From Afipia massiliensis (GTDB lineage Bacteria; Pseudomonadota; Alphaproteobacteria; Rhizobiales; Xanthobacteraceae): a stretch of DNA of 64,000 nucleotides. The translations under genes were made by a program, and so were the position numbers. The notes under the pieces are model-generated. The model was given only the letters and a program-made list of their open reading frames with translations, made no database searches and was not told the origin of the DNA. This document shows, one piece after another, positions 7,388 to 15,286 of this stretch. Every line of letters starts with the position of its first letter. Position 1 is the stretch's first letter. Location: the NCBI RefSeq assembly GCF_014203115.1, contig NZ_JACHIJ010000002.1, positions 806,001-870,000 on the forward strand, read 5' to 3'.

Positions 7388-7597
7388 ATGACCCTCGATT
7401 CCACCATTCGGTGCCCGAACTGCGGCAACGAGTCGACCGAGCGGATGCCGACGGACGCCTGTCAATTCTTCTACGACTGCAGGCACTGCGGCGTCCGCTT
7501 GAAGCCCAAGGACGGCGACTGCTGCGTATTCTGCTCTTACGGAACGGTGCCGTGCCCGCCGCGTCAGGACTCCGAGGCTTGTTGCAGGCAAGCCTAG
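7388..7597 (+). CDS. GDCCVxC-domain small cysteine-rich protein
   Basis: A 69-residue soluble protein with ten cysteines. The N-terminal half has a zinc-ribbon-like pair of CxxC motifs (CPNCGN and CRHCG); the C-terminal half carries GDCCVFCSYGTVPCPP, signature of the GDCCVxC (seleno)protein family, and ends ACCRQA. Members often occur with mercury or other metal resistance genes. Some relatives use selenocysteine; here all positions are TGC or TGT cysteines. It lies 25 bases after the DUF6789 gene and before the dehalogenase remnant, so it is probably co-transcribed from the SigF-like promoter. Likely a thiol/metal-binding protein; no reaction is known to me. Confidence 0.85.
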   Translation: MTLDSTIRCPNCGNESTERMPTDACQFFYDCRHCGVRLKPKDGDCCVFCSYGTVPCPPRQDSEACCRQA

Positions 7598-7653
7598 CGT
7601 CTCTGCTTCACGGCGGGAAGGCACCTGACCAGGTCCCTTAAGGAACGTTCCGA

Positions 7654-8352
7654 ATGACTTCGACGCTTCAATTCGACGTGAAGGCCTGCGTCTTCGACGC
7701 TTACGGCACCTTGTTCGACTTCGCCGCCGCAACACGTGGCTGCCGGGACATGCTCGGCGCCGACCTCGACAAGCTGACCGTCCTCTGACGCGACAAGCAA
7801 CTTCAATACACCTGGTTGCGCGCGATACAGCGACGACATGCGGACTTCTGGCAGGTGACGGGCGACGCCTTGGACTATGCCCTTGAGACATTGAAGATCG
7901 ATCGGCCAGGCCTTCGCGACCGCCTCATGGACCTGTATCTGAAACTCGAGGCTTTTCCGGAGGCGCCTGACATTCTCCGGCGATTGAAGGCGGCAGGCCT
8001 CAGGACGGCGATCCTTTCGAACGGATCTCCCGCGATGCTTGACGGGGCCGTCCGGAACGCAGCCATCCACGAATTGCTCGACGCGGTGCTCTCGGTCGAG
8101 GAAGTCGGCGTGTACAAGCCCGACTCCGCTGTCTACCGCTATGCGGTCGACCGGCTCGGGATTCCGCCGGAGCAGATTTGCTTTCTCTCGTCGAATTCGT
8201 GGGACGCCTATGCGGCGTCAGCCTTCGGCATGAGGGTCGTCTGGTGCAACCGGTACGGACAGCGGCCGGAGCGCCTTCCGGGCCGACCGGACCGGGAAAT
8301 CCGGACGCTCGCGGGTCTTTCGGAACTGATCGGGGTCGCCACAGGCAGCTAG
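7654..8352 (+). pseudogene. type II (S)-2-haloacid dehalogenase, interrupted by one TGA codon
   Basis: From an ATG at 7654 the frame encodes a HAD-superfamily dehalogenase: FDAYGTLFDF (nucleophile Asp) at the start, the LRTAILSNGSP motif, VGVYKPDSAVYRYAVD with the conserved Lys, and FLSSNSWDAYAASAFG. Codon 45 (7786-7788) is TGA in the context TVL-stop-RDKQLQYTW. Family members have Trp here (LWRxKQLEYTW), so TGG to TGA is a single change. Apart from this the gene is full length (232 codons). Either a recent nonsense mutation, a sequencing error, or read-through; a shorter restart would lack the nucleophile and be inactive. Confidence 0.85.
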
Positions 8353-8389
8353 AGGGCGGCCATTCGCGAAGTTTTTCGCCAAGGGCGAC

Positions 8390-8416
8390 GTAACTTCGAG
8401 GGGATCGCAACGAACT
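8390..8416 (+). promoter_or_regulatory. SigF-like ECF promoter before the exported protein
   Basis: GTAACT (8390-8395), 15 bases, CGAACT (8411-8416) on the plus strand. It is the most divergent of the five copies but keeps spacing and both cores. The ATG lies about 95 bases downstream, which leaves a moderately long 5' leader. Confidence 0.65.
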
Positions 8417-8510
8417 GAAGGTCGGGCCTCCGTGTCCGCTAGGTGCCTTCCATGGCGCCGGGCGGGCTCGATGTGCTCGTTCGGTCACCTCAAAAGGTAA
8501 CGGTACTCCA

Positions 8511-9173
8511 ATGCACAAAACGCTCGAACGACGTCTCGTCCTCTCGGCCGCCGCGGCCGGGCTGCTTTTCGCTTCCGTCGGAGGCGTCTTCGCGGCCTCG
8601 CCCCTGAAGCTTGAGTTCGTCACGCACGCCGCTTTCTTCTCCGCAGAGACGAAACAGCCTAAGGTGCTCGATCCGCAGGTCTTCGTCGAGGATTCCGCCG
8701 CTGCAGAAGCCACCGGTCCGCAGGGCATCAAGCACGTCGCCGGCGTTCGGCCGCCGTTCATCGACCAGGATCCCAAGACGTCGAAGCTGTTCAACGCCGA
8801 GCACAAGCCGCTAGGCTTCAATCTCCAATCATGGTTGGCCGCCACCGGAACCGTCTCCATCACGGAGAAGGACGGCAAGGTGACGCTCGAGGCGACGTTC
8901 AAGAACCTGCAGCCGAACGCGAGCTACAGCCTTTTCGAGAACCACTTCGACACGAATCCGATCAGCTTCACGCCGATGGACGGCGCCGGGAAGACGAACA
9001 GTTTCACCGCGAAGGCCGACGGCACCGCCAGCGTCACCGTGACATTGCCAAGCATGCCGACCCACGACAATGCTGTCCTCGTCATCTACAACAGCGGGGG
9101 CCAGTCACACGGACTGGAGCGCGGCCGCATCGGGTTGGACGCCCAACATCAGATCATCGCGCGGCCGGAGTAA
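8511..9173 (+). CDS. exported protein of unknown function
   Basis: A 220-residue protein with a signal peptide (about residues 1-29, ending GVFAAS). The mature part looks all-beta: alternating strands around GTVSITEKDGKVTLEATFKNL, SYSLFENHFDTNP, TASVTVTLPSMPTHDN and AVLVIYNSGGQSHG suggest an immunoglobulin-like or CHRD-like sandwich. It has no cysteine in the mature part. I do not recognise a family. It has its own SigF-like promoter, which ties it to the metal/redox response; a periplasmic binding or protective role is inferred. Confidence 0.75.
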   Translation: MHKTLERRLVLSAAAAGLLFASVGGVFAASPLKLEFVTHAAFFSAETKQPKVLDPQVFVEDSAAAEATGPQGIKHVAGVRPPFIDQDPKTSKLFNAEHKPLGFNLQSWLAATGTVSITEKDGKVTLEATFKNLQPNASYSLFENHFDTNPISFTPMDGAGKTNSFTAKADGTASVTVTLPSMPTHDNAVLVIYNSGGQSHGLERGRIGLDAQHQIIARPE

Positions 9174-9328
9174 GCCTAAAGTGTCCCACTTGAGGGGAGC
9201 GGCCGGGGGGCCCCCTCGGCACGCCGACGCTCTCGAACTGATGCGCACCGTCGGCGCATCAAATCCACCATGGCAAATAATCTCTGGAACGGTCGGGTTG
9301 ATTAGCCCCACCGCAGGGAGGAAGGAGA

Positions 9329-10306
9329 TCAACTCAGGAGAACCAGCCCGCCTGGCAATTCGGTGGCGCGGGCCCCCGTCAGCTGCTGCACTTGGGTGAT
9401 GAACGTGTCGAGCTTGGCAATCTCGAAGTCGCCGTTAACGATACGTTGCCGCAACGCGGCGCTGACGACGACTATCTTGCCAGGGCGATATCGATTGATC
9501 TCCTCGACCACGCTGGCTAACGGTCGATCACGAAAGATCAGCAAGCCGGTTTGCCATGAAGTCACTTGCACGGGATCGACGCTCACGCGGGCACCGAGGC
9601 CACTACCTGTATAGGAAACCTGTTCTCCCTCAACGATGCGCGTGGATTGTCCAGCCTGCTGCACACTAACGATACCATTCAGGCAAACAACAGAGACGAC
9701 GTCATCAAGGCAGCGTGCGCTGAAGCGCGCTTCGCTCGCGATGATTTGCCCACCGGCAGCGAGTACGATCAAGTCGCCTTGCGGCGGACGGCGGGTGCTG
9801 ACGACGACCTCGCCGGACAGCAACTCGATCGTCGGCTGATTTTGCTTCGAGCGAAGGGCGATGCTGGTCAGTGTGTTGAGGTCGAACGAGACTTCCGGGG
9901 TGACATTGACCGTGCGTTGCTCCCCCTTTGCCGTGCGGTAGTCAGCCGACAATTCCTGCAATGACGGCCACAGGTTGAAGGGAGGCCTGATGACAGCGTA
10001 TCCGGCCACGGCAGCGGCGGCAAGACCGCCGCCGATTAGGGCGCGCCGGCTGAGGCGGCCGCGGCTTGTCGCAATGCCGGCGACACGCGCCGACGGCGCG
10101 GTGAGTTTGCCCGCGACCACGCCTGCCCGCCAATTGATAAGGGCTGCTCGCTGGAAGGCGGCTTCGTGCGCTGCGCTCCGCGCTCGCCAGCGCTGAAAGT
10201 CATCGATATCGGCGCGTGTAATCTCTTCGGTCTTGAGCCGCACGATCCAGACGATCGCCTCGTCAAGTAGCGGGTCCGGCCCTGGTGTTTCGGGAGGGAG
10301 GGTCAC
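9329..10306 (-). CDS. fecR: FecR-type transmembrane sigma regulator
   Basis: A 325-residue protein with the FecR layout. The N-terminal cytoplasmic DUF4880-like part (residues about 10-55) has AIVWIVRLKTEEITRADIDDFQRWR and SAAHEAAFQRA. One membrane helix (about 92-108) includes ALIGGGLAAAAVAGYAVI. A periplasmic FecR domain (about 130-235) has VSFDLNTLTSIAL and IELLSGEV. The C-terminal STN-like end has RDRPLASVVEEINRYRPGKIVV. It starts at GTG. It lies 300 bases downstream of the FecI-like sigma gene on the same strand and should pass a surface signal to it. No TonB-dependent receptor gene is adjacent. Confidence 0.9.
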   Translation of the reverse strand: MTLPPETPGPDPLLDEAIVWIVRLKTEEITRADIDDFQRWRARSAAHEAAFQRAALINWRAGVVAGKLTAPSARVAGIATSRGRLSRRALIGGGLAAAAVAGYAVIRPPFNLWPSLQELSADYRTAKGEQRTVNVTPEVSFDLNTLTSIALRSKQNQPTIELLSGEVVVSTRRPPQGDLIVLAAGGQIIASEARFSARCLDDVVSVVCLNGIVSVQQAGQSTRIVEGEQVSYTGSGLGARVSVDPVQVTSWQTGLLIFRDRPLASVVEEINRYRPGKIVVVSAALRQRIVNGDFEIAKLDTFITQVQQLTGARATELPGGLVLLS

Positions 10307-10605
10307 TGCGATCGCTCACTATTCGCGCAAGAGCCGACGACACATCCCTTCGCGGCCGAAGGCGCCTCGGTATATATGATTCTCGTCAACCCGGGCCATT
10401 GGCGCGCAAACCCATTGCCTTCCCAACCTCTTTGGGACGGCCGCTTTCCTCCAACCGAACCAAACAACTATCTCCTTTCTTTCTTAGACAACTGGGAAGG
10501 GTCTATCATGAAAAAGAATCCGAAAGGCGGATCCGCATGGCGCGGCTGCGCCGCTGTTCGTCCTTGTCCGGAATAGGCGTCTCTCGGAGCTCTTTCGCCT
10601 CGCAT
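10307..10605. other. gap between sigma and FecR genes
   Basis: This 299-base gap is unusually long for a FecI-FecR pair. A short plus-strand frame from 10508 (22 codons, ATGAAAAAGAAT) with GGGAAGGG upstream could be a leader peptide but has no other support. No terminator is evident; a FecI-dependent promoter may lie here. Confidence 0.3.
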
Positions 10606-11190
10606 TCAGGTCCGCCGCCTCGGACCGCCTAGGCGGGGAGAAATGCGGCGGTCGATGCTCTTGGCACAATGCTGCAAGGCGTGTTGGTAGTCTGAGGAAA
10701 CGGTGCGCACGCTGACGCCGAGCGCCTCAGCCGTTTCTTCGGCGGTCTTGCCTTCGAGCGACATCATACGGAGCACATGGTGCGGGCGTTCGGGAAGCTC
10801 GCGGAGCGCACGCTCGAAGGCTTCGAAGTCGGACCGCTCCTCGGCGATCTGGGCCGGACTTGGCCTGTTGTCGGTTACCTCGAGCAGCGCGTCGATCTCG
10901 GAGGCAGGGACACGATAGGTCCGCGCTTTTCGAAGGTTCTTGGCAACGTTGATGGCGGTGCGAAAGACGTAATCGGCGGGCTTTTCGACGAGTGTCGCAT
11001 CTGGAACGCGATCAAGGCGCACGAATGTTTCGTGCAGCACCTCATAAGCGAACTCGGAAGACCCCAATTGCCCTGTGAGGTGCTTGACCAAGGTGTCGTA
11101 ATTTTCAGCGAGCTGCCGCTTCAGCCTAGTCTGATTGGACTCTGCCAATTTCGCGGCCCCCCTACGCGCCCCGGGAGCCCAACACTCCAA
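10606..11190 (-). CDS. FecI-like ECF sigma factor
   Basis: A 194-residue ECF sigma factor of normal size. Region 2 spans about residues 25-95 (ENYDTLVKHLTGQLGSSEFAYEVLHETFVRL, then PADYVFRTAINVAKNLRKAR). Region 4 spans about 125-180 (LRELPERPHHVLRMMSLEGKTAEETAEALGVSVRTVSSDYQHAL), with a clear helix-turn-helix. The open frame begins with TTG at 11190 and no internal ATG precedes region 2, so the exact start is uncertain. With the downstream FecR it forms a surface-signalling pair; the neighbouring secretion genes are the likely targets. Confidence 0.9.
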   Translation of the reverse strand: MECWAPGARRGAAKLAESNQTRLKRQLAENYDTLVKHLTGQLGSSEFAYEVLHETFVRLDRVPDATLVEKPADYVFRTAINVAKNLRKARTYRVPASEIDALLEVTDNRPSPAQIAEERSDFEAFERALRELPERPHHVLRMMSLEGKTAEETAEALGVSVRTVSSDYQHALQHCAKSIDRRISPRLGGPRRRT

Positions 11191-11300
11191 GGGTAACTTG
11201 CTGATAAAGGTCGCGAATTACAGATTTATGACAGTCGGACGACTGCCCGTTATGCGACGGCAGGCGTTATATTCGCGCCACGTTCGGCACAGGAAACGAC

Positions 11301-11981
11301 TCAGGACGGGTCAAATCCGAGCGTCACTTCTACGTTCAACGTATCCGACAAGGCCGGAGGGATCCGGGGCAGCGGCTGGGCTCGGCGGATGGTTTCAAGG
11401 GCAGCATGGTCCAGCACAGACTGACCGGAGCTACCTTTGACCCGTACGCCAAGCAGCTTGCCGGCACGGTTGATTGAGAACACGGCCCGGACCGTCCCTT
11501 GTAGATGTTGCCGTTCAGCCCCCTTTGGATACCGCTGGAACCGCGCAATGTGGCGCGCAAGTTCTGTCCGGAACGTTGTCTTCGCATCATCCTGTATGGG
11601 ATCCGGGATATCCTTCAGACCCGCTGACGGCATCGGCGGATCGGAGGGCGGTGCGGATTCCTCTGCCGGAAACCTTGTCAGCGTTCGGTCGGATATAGAG
11701 GATGGTGCTTCGGTTATTCCACGCACGGGGCTTGGCGTCGCAATCGCAAGCGATTGCTGTTCTGAATCGACTGGAATAGACAGCGAGTCCAGGCGCGGCA
11801 TGAGATGGACCTGCACCAGCGGGATCTGTTCAGGCGTGCCGCCTGCCGCAGCGAGTTCGAGCCGCAACCAGGCGACGCCGCCAATAAAGAGAATACCAAC
11901 GAACGCGGGAAACAATATCAGCCGCGCGAACGTCGAGGCTGGCGTTAGGTCTGCGCTATCGTCGGTAGCAAGCGGCCTCAT
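11301..11981 (-). CDS. tonB: TonB family energy transducer
   Basis: A 226-residue protein with one N-terminal membrane helix (about residues 20-40, LILFPAFVGILFIGGVAWL), a flexible periplasmic linker moderately rich in Pro and Ser, and a TonB C-terminal domain (about 130-226). The domain shows ARHIARFQRYPKGAERQ, GTVRAVFSINRAGKLLGVRV and DHAALETIRRAQPLPRIP. It overlaps the stop of the STN-TonB hybrid gene (ATGA) and lies upstream of the sigma/FecR pair. One of four TonB-C proteins in the secretion island. Confidence 0.9.
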   Translation of the reverse strand: MRPLATDDSADLTPASTFARLILFPAFVGILFIGGVAWLRLELAAAGGTPEQIPLVQVHLMPRLDSLSIPVDSEQQSLAIATPSPVRGITEAPSSISDRTLTRFPAEESAPPSDPPMPSAGLKDIPDPIQDDAKTTFRTELARHIARFQRYPKGAERQHLQGTVRAVFSINRAGKLLGVRVKGSSGQSVLDHAALETIRRAQPLPRIPPALSDTLNVEVTLGFDPS

Positions 11982-12736
11982 TTCGCCGTGCTCACAGCGA
12001 CGACGGCGCGAATGGGTTGGGGAGCATCAGCGGGCGTCGGCTGGCGGATCAGCAAACCTTGTAGCGTGCCTGTGATAGCGGAATCGCGCACAGCATCTCC
12101 GGTCGATTGCAGGAGCGCGGCCTTGCGGATAGTGCGCGTGGGATCGATCCACAAGTCAAGAACAGCTCGATAATTACCCGTTGCACTTTGCGGATTCTTA
12201 AGCAAAGCTCGCTGGACTTCGGAGCGGACAGTCTCGCTATAGTCGGCAAATTTCTCAAGATCGTTTGGCCGAACATTCGCCCGAACACGCAATTCGCCGA
12301 GTACAAGATCGGCGTCGGTCAGCGGATTGACCGGCGGAAGCCCATGCTCGATGACTGCCGGCGCGACCAGCGTAATTGCATCCGTCCTAGCACGCCGCAC
12401 ATCTAGATCAGTGTTGCCGAGAAGACGTATCAACGCTTCATCTGGAGCAAAGTATCCTTGGATTGCAACAGACTGTTGGCCCGAAGCCGAGCGACTGTCG
12501 TAAAGCACCTGAACACCAACTTTTCGACTGTAGGCGTGCAAGGCCGCCGCAAGAGGCTGGGCGGGGATATCGAACGCCAAAGGCTGCAGCGGCAACCTAG
12601 AATTCAATTCGATGGCACCCGCAGAAAAAACGAGCGCCGGAATCAGCAACAGCGTGATCATAACTAAGGCTGTCAGGTGCGACTTAGTAGGCGATTTCGC
12701 CGCCATTACTTCCGCGTTCAAAGGCGTGTCCTTCAC
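11978..12736 (-). CDS. STN domain fused to a TonB-C-like domain
   Basis: A 252-residue protein with a membrane/signal helix (about residues 22-42), then a secretin/TonB short N-terminal (STN) domain (about 55-115: PLAFDIPAQPLAAALHAYSRKVGVQVLYD, ending DEALIRLLGNTDLDV), and a C-terminal part (about 150-245) like the DUF/TonB-C fold: EVQRALLKNPQSATG, AVLDLWIDPTRTIRKAAL. STN domains normally sit at the front of TonB receptors that signal to FecR. Here the domain is detached from any receptor barrel and joined to a transducer-like tail, so it may receive a signal on behalf of FecR. GTG at 12736 is the longest start; ATG at 12706 (GGAAG upstream) is an alternative. Confidence 0.82.
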   Translation of the reverse strand: MKDTPLNAEVMAAKSPTKSHLTALVMITLLLIPALVFSAGAIELNSRLPLQPLAFDIPAQPLAAALHAYSRKVGVQVLYDSRSASGQQSVAIQGYFAPDEALIRLLGNTDLDVRRARTDAITLVAPAVIEHGLPPVNPLTDADLVLGELRVRANVRPNDLEKFADYSETVRSEVQRALLKNPQSATGNYRAVLDLWIDPTRTIRKAALLQSTGDAVRDSAITGTLQGLLIRQPTPADAPQPIRAVVAVSTAK

Positions 12737-13173
12737 TTAAGTCCGCTCGTCAAATCTCCGCCGTAAAGGAAAGGCCGCCTTAGAACCGCGCGACCTTCAT
12801 GGCGGACTAACCAGCTTGCGGTCCGACTGAGTAATAACAGTATATCCCTTTGATGACAGTAGTCTATTGATCCGAATGAGGACCGCCAATGATCCAGGTT
12901 CAATAGCCCAAACCAGCGTTAGAATTCAAATCCCCGTGCTCCGATTACCGTGACAAAGGTGCCGCGCCATGGCGGGGACGACGCACCGGGCTTTCATCAC
13001 TTAACAGAACGGGTGAACTGGCCCCATCAGTTCATGGACCTCGCATGTCAAAGCTGCCAGCAGCGCCGCGGGCGCAAGATAGACTGCGCCATATTCGAGC
13101 TTGGTTCGAGGCAGAATGGTATAGTAAGTGGCGCTCTCCGGCGCTGGGGGGCATATCGCCAAGCCTTCATCAC
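12737..13173. other. non-coding stretch before the STN gene
   Basis: This gap of 437 bases is less GC-rich than the flanks (for example around 12800-12920). Open frames here lack coding signs. It probably holds the promoter of the STN-TonB-sigma-FecR unit and the decayed end of the M50 protease region; I saw no clear hairpin terminator or known site. Confidence 0.4.
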
Positions 13174-13671
13174 CTACGGCGGGGCAAGAACAGCGACAAT
13201 GATCAGCGTGGGGCTTGGCCGGTACAGCATCGGCGCGCCGAGAAGCCAGATACGCGGGCTGACGATGTCCGTCACCGTCCCGCCGACGAGCGACGAGATC
13301 GGAAGCAGATTAAACAAATTGAGGAACAGGCCTGAATAGGAAATAGCGAGCAGCAGGCCACTGGTTTCCGACCGCGCCCACAAATACACCGTAAGAACGG
13401 AAATGGTTCCAGCAACCGGGCCGGCAAGCGCGATATAGGCCTCGGTTTCAACATCAACCGGCTGATCCTTGAATGCGATCCAGGCACCAACGAACGAAAT
13501 GAAGGCCGGCCCGCCGACCTTCAGGCCGCGCTAGCGCGCCGCCACATAGTGTCCCATCTCGTGGGCCAGCAGCAACCTGTTAAAACGCGCCGCAAAGCGC
13601 CTACCCCATATCGCGGCATAGACCGCAAGCGACAACAGATGCTGCCGCCAGCGGTAGCGATCTTGCCTCAT
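13174..13671 (-). pseudogene. site-2 protease (M50) remnant with internal stop
   Basis: From ATG at 13671 the minus strand encodes an M50 site-2 protease core: membrane helix SLAVYAAIW, zinc motif LLLAHEMGHYVAAR, then an in-frame TAG at 13531-13533 where relatives have Gln (ARQRGL), then VGGPAFISFVGAWIAFKDQP, ETEAYIALAGPVAGT and SGLFLNLFNLLP. The second zinc site is also damaged: the usual LxPLDGG reads ISSLVGGT, losing the Asp ligand. Two independent lesions argue for true decay rather than sequencing error. It follows the DUF2167 gene by 35 bases, a pairing common in proteobacteria. Confidence 0.85.
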
Positions 13672-13705
13672 TTGAGGCCTGGGAGCAGTATGAAAAACAG
13701 CGCCT

Positions 13706-14665
13706 TCATGCGGCGTCTGGCGCGTCTAACGGCCTATCCGCCGTCTTGTCATCTCTCGTCTTACGGCGGAAGAATTTTATGACGCCAATGCCGACCATCG
13801 CGGCTCCGGCGAAGATGACCTTCGCGAATTTGAGCACAAAGGCGATCGCTAACGCAAACAGGCCGAGCTTCTTGGCCGCAATTCCGCCGATCAGCGCCGC
13901 AAGCCCATACTCGGCAATGCTATCGGTCGAGGCGTTAAAGTCCTCGTAGCGTTTGCCATCATTGTAGGCGAGCGCGGCAAGCAACCGGTGGGCGAATGCT
14001 TTCTCGCCTGAAATGCGATCCGAATCGGACAGCAGATTCAGGCTGAAATAGCCATCACGCCCCAGCGCGTAGGTGTTGTAATTGATGTTCTTGGGAGTGT
14101 CGCTCGGCGCTCCTTTATCCGCGCCAAGTACCGACCAAACCAGGCGATGTGTGACGGCATCATAATGCGGTGCCTCAACCCATCCGATCACCTGCCGTTC
14201 GGGAAATCCGCGCGCTACCAGATCCTTGTTGGCCTCCTCGGTGCTGCTTTTTAGGTTCTTCAGAAGGTCGTCAGCGTTCCAGCTCTTGGCGTCGTCGTCC
14301 TTGATGTAACCATCCCTGACATGACGGATCACCACAATCGACAGATCGTTCTGATATTGGCCGACGACAAGGCCAACGAAACTAGTTTCGCTAACGACAT
14401 TGCCGAAGGCGCGCAGCAGGCGCGCGCCTTCCTCCTTCGGGACGAAAAGGTCGCCGGTCGAAAGCTTGAGCGCGGCCTGGTCGATCAGGGAAACATCGGC
14501 AGGCCCTTTGGTTCCTGCTTGCCCAGCCGCCTGCAATGCGGTGCTCAGTTCTGCTCTTCGCGACGCCTCACTCGGAGGCGCCGACTCGGCGAAGGCACAT
14601 TCAGCAAATAGCGCCAGAAGCAGAACTCCAACAGCTCCGACCTGTCTTTTCATCGACCTCTCCAA
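13706..14665 (-). CDS. DUF2167 membrane protein
   Basis: A 319-residue protein with a signal peptide (about residues 1-26, MKRQVGAVGVLLLALFAECAFA). The DUF2167 domain (about 60-290) has GPADVSLIDQAALKLSTGDLFVPKEE, VVIRHVRDGYIKDDDAKSWNADDLL, IGWVEAPHYDAVTHRLVWS and NTYALGRDGYFSLNLL. Two C-terminal hydrophobic segments (about 238-262 and 265-295) are followed by a basic tail. Function of the family is unknown; it is often next to M50 site-2 proteases, as here, which suggests a link to membrane proteolysis. The protease partner is broken, so the gene may be a passenger. Confidence 0.87.
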   Translation of the reverse strand: MERSMKRQVGAVGVLLLALFAECAFAESAPPSEASRRAELSTALQAAGQAGTKGPADVSLIDQAALKLSTGDLFVPKEEGARLLRAFGNVVSETSFVGLVVGQYQNDLSIVVIRHVRDGYIKDDDAKSWNADDLLKNLKSSTEEANKDLVARGFPERQVIGWVEAPHYDAVTHRLVWSVLGADKGAPSDTPKNINYNTYALGRDGYFSLNLLSDSDRISGEKAFAHRLLAALAYNDGKRYEDFNASTDSIAEYGLAALIGGIAAKKLGLFALAIAFVLKFAKVIFAGAAMVGIGVIKFFRRKTRDDKTADRPLDAPDAA

Positions 14666-14712
14666 AGTGTGCTGTATGACCTAAGTGACTAACTGGCGTG
14701 GCATACCCCGTT

Positions 14713-15168
14713 CTATCGTCGTCCGAGCGGCGTGTTGAAAGTCGAGGGCGGCGGCCTGAACGGCGTGGCTGAATGTCCGAAATTCAGCCCGTATTGCTGC
14801 TGGACTCCTGGGATATTAACGATGCCGGTTTTGGTGTCGGGGGAGTGTGCGTCCAGCGGTGGGGTATTGAGAACCGGATTGGTCTCGTCAGTCTTGCGCC
14901 TGAGTTGCTCATTGATCTCTTTGAGTGACTGGTTGCCATCCGCCTTGCCGTCGTTTCCCGCCTCGCCGTCTCTACTGCCCTTTTGACCGGCGCCCAGGAC
15001 ACTTTTCGGCGGAAGATCGGGCGGACTGACGAATATCTCGGGCAAGGTCGTCTGCGCTTTGGCGCCAGCGATCATGACCAGCGCCACAAGGATGACGATT
15101 GCGATTACAATCGCCACTCGTTTCCAAATCCCAGCATCGATAACCGGATCGATCTTCCGCGCCCTCAT
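14713..15168 (-). CDS. membrane-anchored protein of unknown function
   Basis: The start at 15168 (MRARKIDPVIDAGIWKR) has GGTGAGGG upstream; the frame is open further 5' without coding signs. The 151-residue product has one N-terminal membrane helix (about residues 17-37), then a Pro/Gly/Asp-rich periplasmic part including SLKEINEQLRRKTDE and a tail GLNFGHSATPFRPPPSTF. No family recognised. It lies between the transglycosylase and the DUF2167 gene, all minus strand, within the secretion island. A structural or linker role in the envelope is only a guess. Confidence 0.6.
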   Translation of the reverse strand: MRARKIDPVIDAGIWKRVAIVIAIVILVALVMIAGAKAQTTLPEIFVSPPDLPPKSVLGAGQKGSRDGEAGNDGKADGNQSLKEINEQLRRKTDETNPVLNTPPLDAHSPDTKTGIVNIPGVQQQYGLNFGHSATPFRPPPSTFNTPLGRR

Positions 15169-15286
15169 CGCATGACCCTCACCTGCGTCGCGGTCGCATT
15201 CGCTTTGATATGAAGGGCGACAAGATTCACTAGCGCCCACTGCCGAGCCGAACGGGGTACGAAGATCGGCGCCGTTGTCATCATTG

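Noticed and set aside
6382-7428. N-terminal extension of the TlpA-like frame to 545 residues
   Set aside because: The extension overlaps the small protein gene, two promoters and the DUF6789 gene, and reads as His/Arg-rich noise; the signal sequence at 6381 is the natural start.
7786-7788. TGA as a selenocysteine codon in the dehalogenase
   Set aside because: The family has Trp at this place, no stem-loop typical of a bacterial selenocysteine element was evident after it, and no selenocysteine genes are in the window.
10508-10576. 22-codon frame with a ribosome-site-like GGGAAGGG
   Set aside because: Too short and without hydrophobic or regulatory character; kept only as a remark in the gap entry.
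12950-13339. Plus-strand frame of 129 codons
   Set aside because: It runs opposite the decayed M50 protease and has no recognisable domain; composition fits a shadow frame.
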